Source of the DNA: RGIG4708 sp045538875
Lineage (GTDB): Bacteria; Bacillota; Clostridia; UMGS1810
Assembly: GCA_045538875.1 (NCBI GenBank)
Contig: JAZQEG010000010.1
Location: forward strand, 62,001 to 126,000
Length of the DNA stretch: 64,000 bases
Reading direction: 5' to 3'
Shown: positions 41,325 through 50,326 of the stretch, one piece after another
Numbering within the stretch: the first letter of the stretch is position 1
Layout: each line of letters opens with the position of its first letter
Position numbers and translations under genes: made by a program
Notes under the pieces: generated by a model
Told to the model about the DNA's origin: nothing
Seen by the model: the letters and a program-made list of their open reading frames with translations, nothing else
The model's database searches: none

Positions 41325-41918
41325 ATGAATTTAAATAATGTTGAATTGCTTATATCAGCTGTAAAAAGAGCGCAGTACCCTGATAACAAATTGCCTGAAA
41401 TTGCGTTTGCGGGGCGCTCAAATGTTGGAAAGTCATCACTTATAAACAAAATTCTTAACCGTAAAAGCCTTGCAAGAGTCAGTGCAAAGCCAGGCAAAAC
41501 TGCCACAATTAATTTTTATAATATTGACAAAACTATGAATATTGTTGATTTGCCAGGCTACGGTTTTGCAAGGGTTTCGCCTCAGGAAAAGAAAAAATGG
41601 GGTATTATGATAGATGAATATCTTAACACAAGGGAAAATCTTATGCAGGTAATTTTGCTTGTGGACAGCAGGCATAAACCGACAGCGGATGATAAAATAA
41701 TGATTAATTTTATTAAGAATGTATGTCAAAGATGCGTTGTTGTTGCAACAAAATTTGACAAGCTGAAAAAAAGTGAGCAGCAGAGTAATATTATGACAAT
41801 TATCAGAGAACTTGAGCTTGATGATAACGATATAATTATACCATTTTCTACTGTTACAGGTGTTGGAAAAGAAGAATTTTGGCAATTTGTTGAGCTTGAA
41901 ATATTAAACAGAGGTTAA
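41325..41918 (+). CDS. engB: Ribosome biogenesis GTPase EngB/YsxC
   Basis: This 197-residue GTPase is needed for late assembly of the 50S subunit. G1 is GRSNVGKSSL, G3 is DLPGYGFA and G4 is TKFDKL, with TINFYN as the switch region. It lies 18 bases after lon and is followed by pcrA after three bases. Confidence 0.96.
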   Translation: MNLNNVELLISAVKRAQYPDNKLPEIAFAGRSNVGKSSLINKILNRKSLARVSAKPGKTATINFYNIDKTMNIVDLPGYGFARVSPQEKKKWGIMIDEYLNTRENLMQVILLVDSRHKPTADDKIMINFIKNVCQRCVVVATKFDKLKKSEQQSNIMTIIRELELDDNDIIIPFSTVTGVGKEEFWQFVELEILNRG

Positions 41919-41921
41919 ATT

Positions 41922-44159
41922 ATGGCACAATTATTAAACGGATTAAATAATATGCAAAAGCAGGCAGTAATGTGCACCGACGGACCGCTTCTTGTGCTTT
42001 CGGGAGCAGGGAGCGGTAAAACCACTGTGCTTACAAGGCGAATTGCCTACATACTTGAGCAGCACAAAGCAAGACCGTGGCAAATACTTGCCATTACTTT
42101 TACAAATAAGGCGGCTGCCGAAATGCAGGAACGCATAAGTGCCCTTGTACCCGAAAGTGCGGGAGATATGTGGATTAAAACATTTCATTCGGCTTGTTTG
42201 CGTATATTGCGAAAAGATATAGATAAGCTTGGATATGATGTAAATTTTAATATTTATGACACTTCAGATCAAAAAAGACTTGTAAAGGATGTTATAAAAG
42301 CTTGTAATTTGTCTGAGGATATGTTTCCTGTTAAGTCTGTTTTGTATGTGATTTCTGACTGTAAAAACAAAGGCATTTCACCTGAGGAATATGCAAAAAA
42401 TAATGACGGCAATTATCGCTCACAATCTTTTGCAAAATTATACGCCTCGTATCAACGGCGATTAAAAGAAAACAATTCTCTTGATTTTGATGACCTTTTG
42501 TGCAAAACTGTGGAATTGTTTGAAAAGTGCCCTGATGTGCTTGAATACTATCAAAATAAATTTAAGTATATTCTTGTTGATGAGTATCAGGATACAAATA
42601 ATATTCAGTACCGAATGGTTACAATGCTTGCCCAAAAGCATCGAAATTTGTGCGTTGTTGGCGATGATGACCAAAGTATATACAAGTTTAGGGGTGCTGA
42701 TATTACAAATATACTTGATTTTGAAAAGCAATTTCCTGATTGTATTGTGGTAAAGCTTGAACAAAATTATCGCTCTACACAAAACATTTTAAGTGCTGCC
42801 AATGATGTTATAAGCAACAATGTTAACCGCAAGGCAAAAAAACTCTGGACAGATTTTGGACAGGGTGAAAAGATTGTTGTACGCTCACTAGAAGATCAAA
42901 TTGGCGAAGCACAATTTATAAATAATACAATTGAAGGTATGGTTGCAAGCGGCAAATACAAATATAGTGATTTTGCAGTGCTTTACAGGACAAATGCGCA
43001 AACCCGTGCATTTGAAGAAAACTTTACTTGTCCGTACAGAATTTTGGCAGGCTTAAGATTTTATGACCGCAGAGAAATAAAAGATATTTTGTCATATTTA
43101 AGACTTATTAACAATCCTAAAGATGATGCAAATCTTACCCGTATTATTAATGTGCCAAAAAGAGGTATTGGCGATTCAACTGTAAATAAAATTTTACTCC
43201 TTGCCCAAAGCGTGGGTAAAAGTATGTACGAAATAATTACCGATAGCTCATATGCTGATGCAATAGGCAGGTCATACGGTAAAATTGCTGAGTTTGTTAT
43301 GATGATTGAGCAGTTAAGAAATGATATTGACAAAATTTCTATTGTTGAATTGATTGACAAGCTTTTGCAAAAAACATCATATGTTGAATCGCTTAGGAAC
43401 GAAAACCCTTACGAAGCAATTGGAAGAATAGAAAATATTGACGAACTTAAATCAAAAGCAAAAGAATACGAGGATGGTGTGGAACAACATTCGTTTTCGG
43501 GATTTCTTGACAATCTTTCGCTTGTTTCGGATGTTGATAATTATGATAATGAGCAGGATGCAGTTGTACTTATGACATTACATAGTGCAAAAGGTCTTGA
43601 GTTTCCTGTTGTGTTTATGTGTGGTATGGAGTATGGACTTTTTCCGAGCCTTATGTCCGAAATGGAGGATGGAGGCCTTGAGGAAGAACGGCGTTTGTGC
43701 TATGTGGGCATTACAAGAGCAAAAACAAAGTTATTTATGACATGGGCAAGATTGCGTACATTGTACGGCAAAACAGAAGCACGAATGATAAGCAAATTTG
43801 TTTCGGAGATTGATGATAAGTATCTTGATATTGAAAATCCTAAGCAAAAATCTCCATCAAGATCTGCTTATTTGGGTTATAGCAACAATAATTGCGATGT
43901 TGGTTATATATCTTTTCAGGGTTCAAATAAAAAGCAATCTCTTGACAGTATTATGAACACATATAATCTTAAAAGAGCTAATGACAATGTATCAACCGAT
44001 GAGTACAAAAAAGGCGACAGGGTAAAGCACAAAAAATTTGGTGAAGGACTTATATTGTCTGTACTTCCAAAAAATGGCGATTATCAGCTTGAAATATCCT
44101 TTGACAATGTGGGCACACGAACAATTATGGCATCTTTTGCCAAACTTACAAAAATATAA
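41922..44159 (+). CDS. pcrA: UvrD/PcrA-type DNA helicase
   Basis: This 745-residue superfamily 1 helicase unwinds DNA 3' to 5' in repair and replication restart. Motif I is GAGSGKTTVLTRR, motif II DEYQDTN, motif III GDDDQSIYKFRGAD, and later motifs include TLHSAKGLEF and YVGITRAK. The C-terminus has GDRVKHKKFGEGLI, the RNA-polymerase-binding Tudor-like fold of PcrA. Length is typical. Confidence 0.95.
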   Translation: MAQLLNGLNNMQKQAVMCTDGPLLVLSGAGSGKTTVLTRRIAYILEQHKARPWQILAITFTNKAAAEMQERISALVPESAGDMWIKTFHSACLRILRKDIDKLGYDVNFNIYDTSDQKRLVKDVIKACNLSEDMFPVKSVLYVISDCKNKGISPEEYAKNNDGNYRSQSFAKLYASYQRRLKENNSLDFDDLLCKTVELFEKCPDVLEYYQNKFKYILVDEYQDTNNIQYRMVTMLAQKHRNLCVVGDDDQSIYKFRGADITNILDFEKQFPDCIVVKLEQNYRSTQNILSAANDVISNNVNRKAKKLWTDFGQGEKIVVRSLEDQIGEAQFINNTIEGMVASGKYKYSDFAVLYRTNAQTRAFEENFTCPYRILAGLRFYDRREIKDILSYLRLINNPKDDANLTRIINVPKRGIGDSTVNKILLLAQSVGKSMYEIITDSSYADAIGRSYGKIAEFVMMIEQLRNDIDKISIVELIDKLLQKTSYVESLRNENPYEAIGRIENIDELKSKAKEYEDGVEQHSFSGFLDNLSLVSDVDNYDNEQDAVVLMTLHSAKGLEFPVVFMCGMEYGLFPSLMSEMEDGGLEEERRLCYVGITRAKTKLFMTWARLRTLYGKTEARMISKFVSEIDDKYLDIENPKQKSPSRSAYLGYSNNNCDVGYISFQGSNKKQSLDSIMNTYNLKRANDNVSTDEYKKGDRVKHKKFGEGLILSVLPKNGDYQLEISFDNVGTRTIMASFAKLTKI

Positions 44160-44179
44160 TTATTATCGGAGTTGTTTAA

Positions 44180-44470
44180 ATGAATAATTTTGCTAATGAT
44201 AAATTAATAAACAACCTTGCATCAGCACTTGCCTGCATAACAGATGAGTCACAGTTTATGTCCGTTTTGCTTGATTTGTGCACAGTGAGCGAAATTAAAT
44301 CCATGTCACAGCGACTTAAGGTGGCACAGCTTTTGCGTGAGGGTTTGGTATATTCGGAAATTGCTCAAAAAACAGGTGCAAGCTCTGCAACAATTTGCCG
44401 TGTAAAGAGAGCACTTGATTATGGTCACGGCGGATATGACAGTGTTATTTGCCAATTGGGAGATAAATAA
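44180..44470 (+). CDS. YerC/YecD-type TrpR-like DNA-binding protein
   Basis: This 96-residue all-helical protein belongs to the YerC/YecD branch of TrpR-like proteins. It has LLDLCTVSEIKSMSQRL followed by a helix-turn-helix SEIAQKTGASSATICRVKRAL. In Bacillus yerC is next to pcrA, as here. The ligand and targets are not established as far as I know. It is probably co-transcribed with pcrA (21-base gap) and with the methyltransferase gene that follows after one base. Confidence 0.87.
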   Translation: MNNFANDKLINNLASALACITDESQFMSVLLDLCTVSEIKSMSQRLKVAQLLREGLVYSEIAQKTGASSATICRVKRALDYGHGGYDSVICQLGDK

Positions 44471-44471
44471 T

Positions 44472-45209
44472 ATGGAAAAGTATAAGGATTTTGCTTATTT
44501 ATACGACAAATTAACAAACGATGTTAATTATAAAAGCAGGGTTGACTATATTGAAAAGCTTTTTGATTTGCATTTAAAAAACAAACCCGAACTGATTGCT
44601 GATGTTGGATGCGGTACGGGCACAGTGTGTAATATTTTGTGTGACCGTGGATACGATATGATTGGTATTGATGCCTCAGGTGATATGCTAAATGTTGCGA
44701 GTGAAAAAAGCGGGGACAAGAACATACTGTATCTTAATCAGGATATGACAAATTTTGAATTGTATGGCACTGTTGATGTAATATTGTGTCTGCTCGACAG
44801 TGTTAACTATCTTACCGATGATGGTGAGCTTGACAAATTTTTTGCCCTTTGCAATAATTATCTTAATGATGGCGGAATTGTTATATTTGATGTAAATACT
44901 ATGTATAAATTTGAAAATATACTTGCAGATAATATATATAACTTTGAAGATGAATGCTTGTTTTACAGCTGGGAAAATAATTTTGACGGAAAAATATGTG
45001 AGTTTTATCTCAATTTTTTTGTTAAAAAAGATGATGGCGAATATCAAAGAATAACCGAACAGCATTTTGAACGCGCATACACAACCGAGGAAATTGAAAA
45101 TTCTATTTTAAAAAGCGGTCTTAAGCTTGTTGCAATGTATGGTGATATGTCAGTTGACAAGCCGAATTTTGACGAAGAAAGGGTATATTTTGTTGCAAAA
45201 AAATATTGA
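44472..45209 (+). CDS. Class I SAM-dependent methyltransferase
   Basis: The 245-residue protein has the Rossmann methyltransferase signature: IADVGCGTGTVCNIL (motif I), MIGIDASGDML (motif II) and VDVILCLLDSVNYL (motif IV). The C-terminal part has a beta-rich insertion of the kind seen in small-molecule methyltransferases. The substrate is unknown. The start is the ATG at 44472 after GGGAG; an upstream in-frame extension overlaps yerC. The csp promoter overlaps its stop codon. Confidence 0.82.
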   Translation: MEKYKDFAYLYDKLTNDVNYKSRVDYIEKLFDLHLKNKPELIADVGCGTGTVCNILCDRGYDMIGIDASGDMLNVASEKSGDKNILYLNQDMTNFELYGTVDVILCLLDSVNYLTDDGELDKFFALCNNYLNDGGIVIFDVNTMYKFENILADNIYNFEDECLFYSWENNFDGKICEFYLNFFVKKDDGEYQRITEQHFERAYTTEEIENSILKSGLKLVAMYGDMSVDKPNFDEERVYFVAKKY

Positions 45210-45234
45210 CAATATTTGCACAATGTGGTAAAGT
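45206..45234 (+). promoter_or_regulatory. Promoter of the cold-shock gene
   Basis: TTGACA (45206-45211), 17 bases, TAAAGT (45229-45234). The -35 lies on the methyltransferase stop codon. It gives a leader of about 80 bases, as cold-shock genes often have. Confidence 0.7.
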
Positions 45235-45319
45235 ATGTATATAGACATATATAATTGTCAATATATAAAAGTTGGTAGCAAAATTAAGCAGCCATCGTGA
45301 TTTTAGGAGGTACACAGCA

Positions 45320-45520
45320 ATGCAGAAAGGTACAGTTAAATGGTTTAATGCAGAAAAAGGTTATGGTTTTATTGAAGGTGAAGACGGCAAGGACGTTTTT
45401 GTTCACTTTTCAGCTATAACAATGGAGGGTTACAAAACACTTCAGGAAGGCGAAAGTGTAGAATTTGATGTTATTGATGGCGCAAAAGGCCCTCAGGCAG
45501 CAAATGTAGTTAAAGCGTAA
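45320..45520 (+). CDS. csp: Cold-shock protein (CspA family)
   Basis: This 66-residue single-domain protein binds single-stranded RNA and DNA. RNP1 is KGYGFIEG and RNP2 is DVFVHFSAI, both complete. AGGAGG lies nine bases before the ATG at 45320. It is transcribed alone with a leader of about 80 bases and a terminator after the stop. Confidence 0.97.
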   Translation: MQKGTVKWFNAEKGYGFIEGEDGKDVFVHFSAITMEGYKTLQEGESVEFDVIDGAKGPQAANVVKA

Positions 45521-45561
45521 TAAGGAATTTTTATATATTGTAGTATAAAAGTTTTAGTACC

Positions 45562-45595
45562 AAAAGCCTCTTTCTTTGTTGGAAGAGGCTTTTTA
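45562..45595 (+). terminator. Terminator after csp
   Basis: An 11-bp stem AAAAGCCTCTT/AAGAGGCTTTT around a 10-base loop. The U-tract is part of the stem and ends in TTTTTAC. Confidence 0.85.
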
Positions 45596-45652
45596 CACTA
45601 TTTGATATATAAACATGTCGTTATGTGATTATATCTGACTGAAAGGTAAACT

Positions 45653-46531
45653 ATGATTATGAAAGATAACAATCTTCTTAATACTTTACAAAACAAAATA
45701 CCTGATTTAAGCAAGGGTCACAAAAAAATTGCCCAATATATTTTAAAACATTATGACAAATCGGCTTTTATGACTGCATCAAAAATAGCCATCGAGGTTG
45801 GTGTGAGTGAATCAACTGTTGTAAGGTTTGCATGTGAGCTTGGTTTTGAAGGATTTCCCGAATTTCAGGATGCACTCAGGCAACTAATAAAAAACAAGCT
45901 TACCACTGTACAGCGTATGGAAATTACATCCTCCAAAATGGAGGAAAAAAATATTTTGCACTCTGTAATGCAGTCTGATATTGATAAACTAAAGCAAACC
46001 ATGGAAATGATTGACAACGATGATTTTATAGCTGCAGTTGATGCAATCAGTAATGCAAAAAAAATATATATTTTAGGTGCACGTACCTGTTCGTCAATAG
46101 CATCATTTTTAGGGTTTTACCTTAATATGATATCGGACAATGTAAAAACAATAGCATCAAACTCTGCAAGCGAAACCTTTGAGCAGATATATAGGGTAAA
46201 TAAGGATGATGTTGTTATTGCAATAAGCTACCCAAGGTATTCAGTGAGAACGATGAACGCAGTTAAATATGCTGAGAGCAAAGGCAGCAAGGTAATTGCA
46301 ATTACCGACAGTATAAAGGCACCAATCACTTCGTATGCCACATATTCACTTGTTGCTGACTCTGATATGACAAACTTTGTTGATTCGCTGGTAGCTCCGC
46401 TTTCGCTTTGTAATGCACTGGTTGTTGCTATGGTAATCAGACATAAGCAAAAAATTTCCAAAACTTTTTCTGATTTAGAAAAAATATGGGTTGATTATGA
46501 GGTTTATGAGCAAAAACATTTTGATGACTAA
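45653..46531 (+). CDS. RpiR/MurR-family transcription regulator
   Basis: The 292-residue protein has an N-terminal helix-turn-helix of RpiR type (ASKIAIEVGVSESTVVRFACELGFEGFPEF) and a SIS domain from about residue 120 (IYILGARTCSS, then AISYPRYS and VIAITDS). Family members bind sugar phosphates and control sugar use. No sugar gene lies beside it; the next gene is a BaiN-like flavoprotein 15 bases downstream, likely co-transcribed. GAAAGG precedes the ATG. Confidence 0.9.
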   Translation: MIMKDNNLLNTLQNKIPDLSKGHKKIAQYILKHYDKSAFMTASKIAIEVGVSESTVVRFACELGFEGFPEFQDALRQLIKNKLTTVQRMEITSSKMEEKNILHSVMQSDIDKLKQTMEMIDNDDFIAAVDAISNAKKIYILGARTCSSIASFLGFYLNMISDNVKTIASNSASETFEQIYRVNKDDVVIAISYPRYSVRTMNAVKYAESKGSKVIAITDSIKAPITSYATYSLVADSDMTNFVDSLVAPLSLCNALVVAMVIRHKQKISKTFSDLEKIWVDYEVYEQKHFDD

Positions 46532-46546
46532 CAGAAGGGTGCAATT

Positions 46547-47770
46547 ATGAGTAAAATTGTTGCTGTTATTGGCGGAGGACCTGCAGGAATGATGGCGGCT
46601 TCTGCTGCTGCAAAAAACGGAAACAAGGTAGTTTTGATCGAAAAAAACAATACACTCGGTAAAAAATTGCTTATTACAGGTAAGGGCAGATGTAATGTAA
46701 CAAACAATGCTCCCATCGACGAATTTATAAAAAATGTACCTACAAACGGCAATTTTTTGTACAGTGCTTTTTATACCTTTACAAACGAAAACCTTGTTAA
46801 CCTTTTACAAAAGCTTGGTGTTAAAACAAAGGTCGAAAGAGGAGAGAGGGTATTTCCTGTAAGCGATAAGGCTAAAGATGTTTTAAATGCACTAAAGCAT
46901 CTTATGGCAAATTATGGCGTAAAAGTGTACAATGGCAGAGTTACCGATATTAAATTGCTCGGTAATGGTAAAAAACATATTGTTATGTCGGACAATAAAG
47001 TAATTGAGTGCGATTCGGTAATTATTGCAACGGGGGGTGTAAGCTATCCACTTACAGGCTCCACAGGTGATGGATATAAGCTTGCAACAAAGCTTGGCCA
47101 CACCGTTACACAAATTAAGCCATCACTAGTGCCGCTTGAGCTATGCGAAAGCCATGTAAAAGAGCTAATGGGACTTTCGCTAAAAAATGTTGCTGTCACG
47201 GTTTATAAGGATAACAAAAAAATTTACGATGACTTTGGCGAAATGCTGTTTACCCATTTTGGTGCAAGCGGCCCAATAATACTTAGTGCAAGCTCACATA
47301 TTAAGAATGTTGATTTGGATAAATACAAGCTGTCAATTGACTTAAAGCCTGCACTTGATCTTAAAACCCTTGACAAACGTGTTTTAAGAGATTTTGATGA
47401 GGCAAAAAACAAAGACTTTGTCAATGCTCTTGATAATTTGCTCCCCAAAAAAATGATACCTGTAATTGTTAAACTATCGGGCATAGACGCTCATACAAAG
47501 GTTAACGAAATTACAAAAGAACAAAGGTTGTATTTTGTACAATTACTTAAAAATCTTACATTTACAGTTAAAAAATTTAGACCTGTTGCCGAGGCAATTG
47601 TTACATCAGGCGGGGTAAGTGTTAAAGAAATTAATCCTTCAACTATGGAATCAAAGCTTGCAAGCGGCGTTTACTTTGCAGGAGAAGTGATTGATGTTGA
47701 TGCATATACAGGTGGCTTTAATTTGCAGATTGCTTTTTCAACAGGTTATGTTGCGGGTATTAATGCATAA
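46547..47770 (+). CDS. HI0933/BaiN-like flavoprotein oxidoreductase
   Basis: The 407-residue protein is a flavoprotein of the HI0933/YhiN family. It opens with the FAD-binding AVIGGGPAGMMAA and has LLITGKGRCNVTNN near residue 45, VIIATGG near 160, and the C-terminal GVYFAGEVIDVDAYTGGFNLQIAFSTG. Members include bile-acid dehydroxylation enzyme BaiN, but most are uncharacterised, so no bile-acid role is claimed. It follows the RpiR regulator closely. Confidence 0.9.
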   Translation: MSKIVAVIGGGPAGMMAASAAAKNGNKVVLIEKNNTLGKKLLITGKGRCNVTNNAPIDEFIKNVPTNGNFLYSAFYTFTNENLVNLLQKLGVKTKVERGERVFPVSDKAKDVLNALKHLMANYGVKVYNGRVTDIKLLGNGKKHIVMSDNKVIECDSVIIATGGVSYPLTGSTGDGYKLATKLGHTVTQIKPSLVPLELCESHVKELMGLSLKNVAVTVYKDNKKIYDDFGEMLFTHFGASGPIILSASSHIKNVDLDKYKLSIDLKPALDLKTLDKRVLRDFDEAKNKDFVNALDNLLPKKMIPVIVKLSGIDAHTKVNEITKEQRLYFVQLLKNLTFTVKKFRPVAEAIVTSGGVSVKEINPSTMESKLASGVYFAGEVIDVDAYTGGFNLQIAFSTGYVAGINA

Positions 47771-47808
47771 AATTACGCATAAAATATTCAAGGAGGTGCA
47801 ATGCACTT

Positions 47809-48267
47809 ATGAAATATTTTATGCGTTTTTTGTTTGACAAGATAAAATCAATATCAACCGTTAAGCTTTTGGTTGCATCACTTGCATTTGTGGTTGTGAT
47901 TTCGCAAATATGCTTAAGCAGCAACAGTTTAAGAACTTACCTGACAAATATTGACACACTTGACGGGGTAGTAGCGGTAAATTCGCAGTACGAGCCGCAA
48001 ACGGGGTATGTTACATTGTGTATGACTCAAGGGCAGCCGTGTGAAGATATTAAAATACTTGTTAATGGTGAAGTTTACGATAATTTTGACTTGCAAAAAA
48101 AGCGTGTTGAAATTAAGCTACAAAGCGTTATAGAAATCTTAAACAATTCCAACAAAAAAGTTGCGGTAACTGCCGAAGGATTTTCTGACAATATTACCGC
48201 AACACTTAACAATGGAAATATAACAGTACAAGATATTGGTGTTGTTGCAAGAGTTGTATTTAAATAA
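47809..48267 (+). CDS. Hypothetical membrane-anchored exported protein
   Basis: I do not recognise a family. The 152-residue product has a basic N-terminus and one membrane segment (about residues 19-38, LLVASLAFVVVISQICL). It is followed by an outside part rich in strands, with a QPCEDIKILVNGEVY segment. Its lack of a cleavage-type motif suggests a signal anchor. AAGGAGGTG lies upstream. It ends convergently with hemZ, overlapping that gene by eight bases. Confidence 0.65.
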   Translation: MKYFMRFLFDKIKSISTVKLLVASLAFVVVISQICLSSNSLRTYLTNIDTLDGVVAVNSQYEPQTGYVTLCMTQGQPCEDIKILVNGEVYDNFDLQKKRVEIKLQSVIEILNNSNKKVAVTAEGFSDNITATLNNGNITVQDIGVVARVVFK

Positions 48268-49690
48268 CTAGTAATTGCTTTTTTCTGTTTATCATTTCGT
48301 CTATACGCTTAATGTATTCAGACACCTCTTTTACATTAAACACTCGTTCAATGTTATTACCAGTTACAATTTTTGTAGAACCGCCTGCACCGAGCGAAAT
48401 GATTGACTGAACCTCTTCCATAATATATATGTTGTAAAGGCACTCATTTCCTTGGCTGCAGTAACCAACATTTTCCAGGTTGCCAAGCATATTTTTTTGC
48501 CTGTACAAATAGTATGGAGCTTTGCCAATTGAAGTCAGCATTGAATTGGCATTTAACAACATATTGTTTACGGTAGTTGTTGCTGTGGGGGTGTACATAC
48601 TGTAATTCATATCTAAATACGAACCGTGCTTTACAGACATTGTATGAACGGTAACACTTTCGGGTGCAAGCTTTTTGATTTGCTCCAGTGTATATTCAAA
48701 ATCCTCAAGTGATTCACCCGGAAGTCCTGCAATTAAATCGGCATTAATATGATTAAAGCCTAAAGTGCGGGCCATATCATAACAATTAATTATGTCATAG
48801 GGCGTGTGTCGTCGTCCTATAAGCTCAAGCGTTTTTGCATTCATAGTTTGTGGATTTATACTGATGCGTGAAACACAGCTATCTTTAAGTATACCAAGTT
48901 TATTGCGGGTGATTGTGTCTGGTCTTCCGGCTTCAACAGTAAATTCTTTTATGTTTTTAATATCAAAAGATTCTGATAGTTTGTTGCACAACATCGCCAA
49001 GTTGTATTCGTCAAGAGCTGTTGGTGTTCCGCCGCCGATGTATATTGTTTCTACAGGGATTTTTGAATTGTTAATGTAATCTTTTATAAAGTCTATTTCC
49101 TTAAACAGTGCTTGCATATACGGCTGTACAAGTGTGTTGGAAAATTTAATTGACTGCGACGTAAACGAACAATACAAGCATCTGGTAGGGCAAAATGGTA
49201 TTCCTATGTACAAGCTGATTGCATTTTTGTCCATACCCGAAATAAGTTGAGCCTCTCTCTTTGCAACATTAATTGCAAGCGTCGCTTTATCAGGGTGAAC
49301 ATCATACTCTTTTACAAACAAGTTGTATATATCATTGTAATTCATACCCGAGTTAACAAGTTCCCTTACCATTTTTGCTGGTCGTATGCCTGTTAAGATG
49401 CCCCATGGTAAATCCAAACCGCTAATTTTTTTTAGAATACCGCTGAGCAATTTTGATATAAAAAGTTTGTTTTCGCAATCGGCATAGCAGGTGTCACTTA
49501 TTTGGGTACCTGCAATACATACTTTTGCGTAATATGTATGTAAATTTTTGTTGTCACAAACATCTACAAATACATAATCATCATTTTGAGGTATAAAATT
49601 TACGGTTTCAATTTTAAGCTTTGGATAATATGCAGTTATTATTTCTCTTGTAAGATGCTCAAATTTTTGATTGTTGATAATCAGTTTCAT
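48260..49690 (-). CDS. hemZ: HemZ-type radical SAM coproporphyrinogen dehydrogenase-like protein
   Basis: The 476-residue protein fits HemZ of Firmicutes. It has a long N-terminal domain with LPWGILTGIRPAKMVRELV, the radical SAM cluster CPTRCLYCSF (CxxxCxxC) near residue 166, YIGGGTPTAL, and the HemN-like ADLIAGLPGES. HemZ is named for oxygen-independent coproporphyrinogen oxidation, but that activity is doubtful for many members. It is the last gene of the recJ-rel-MBL-hemZ operon, two bases after the MBL stop, with a weak ribosome site. Confidence 0.88.
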   Translation of the reverse strand: MKLIINNQKFEHLTREIITAYYPKLKIETVNFIPQNDDYVFVDVCDNKNLHTYYAKVCIAGTQISDTCYADCENKLFISKLLSGILKKISGLDLPWGILTGIRPAKMVRELVNSGMNYNDIYNLFVKEYDVHPDKATLAINVAKREAQLISGMDKNAISLYIGIPFCPTRCLYCSFTSQSIKFSNTLVQPYMQALFKEIDFIKDYINNSKIPVETIYIGGGTPTALDEYNLAMLCNKLSESFDIKNIKEFTVEAGRPDTITRNKLGILKDSCVSRISINPQTMNAKTLELIGRRHTPYDIINCYDMARTLGFNHINADLIAGLPGESLEDFEYTLEQIKKLAPESVTVHTMSVKHGSYLDMNYSMYTPTATTTVNNMLLNANSMLTSIGKAPYYLYRQKNMLGNLENVGYCSQGNECLYNIYIMEEVQSIISLGAGGSTKIVTGNNIERVFNVKEVSEYIKRIDEMINRKKQLLVI

Positions 49691-49692
49691 AA

Positions 49693-50316
49693 TCAGATAT
49701 AAAAATTACTCTCTTTTTCGTGTATAATAGTGGTATCTCCGTTGTGGCCTGGATACACCTTTGTATCAGGAGGCAGGGTGAATAATTTGTCTTTGATAGA
49801 CTGTAAAATGCTATTAAAGCTGCCACCCGGAAAATCTGTCCTGCCTATTGACTCATAAAAAAGGGTATCTCCCGAAAATAAAATGCTTTCACTTTCAAAA
49901 TAAAAGCATACACTGCCGGGAGTGTGCCCAGGCGTTGCTATAACACGTGCAGCAAATCCTGCAACCTCTATTAAATCGCCGTCATCAACAAAAACATCAG
50001 GTTTTGATTTTGGTGCACAGGCTCCAAATGCGTTGCACAAAGTTATGGCATCATTGCCAAATATTGCACCATCAGTACTGCTTATTACAATGCAGGCACC
50101 CGAAGCACTTTTTAATTCATCTGCTGCACATATGTGGTCTACGTGCGAGTGTGTTATAAGAATTTTTTCAAGCTTAAAACCCTCTGACTCAATTATGTTC
50201 ATAATTTTTTTACTGTCATCACCGGGGTCAATAACAGCGCAGCTTTTTGTGTTATTGTTTGCTATTATATAGCAGTTGGTTGCAAGTGCGCCTACAACAA
50301 GTTTGTTTACATACAT
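49693..50316 (-). CDS. Metallo-beta-lactamase fold hydrolase (glyoxalase II-like)
   Basis: The 207-residue protein has the zinc-binding ITHSHVDHICA, a later TPGHTPGSVCFY and FSGDTLFYESIGR, and an end YPGHNGDTT. This is the YcbL/YqgX pattern of small glyoxalase II-like hydrolases acting on thioesters. It lies ten bases after rel on the same transcript, a common Firmicute arrangement with hemZ. Confidence 0.92.
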   Translation of the reverse strand: MYVNKLVVGALATNCYIIANNNTKSCAVIDPGDDSKKIMNIIESEGFKLEKILITHSHVDHICAADELKSASGACIVISSTDGAIFGNDAITLCNAFGACAPKSKPDVFVDDGDLIEVAGFAARVIATPGHTPGSVCFYFESESILFSGDTLFYESIGRTDFPGGSFNSILQSIKDKLFTLPPDTKVYPGHNGDTTIIHEKESNFYI

Positions 50317-50326
50317 AATATTTCAC

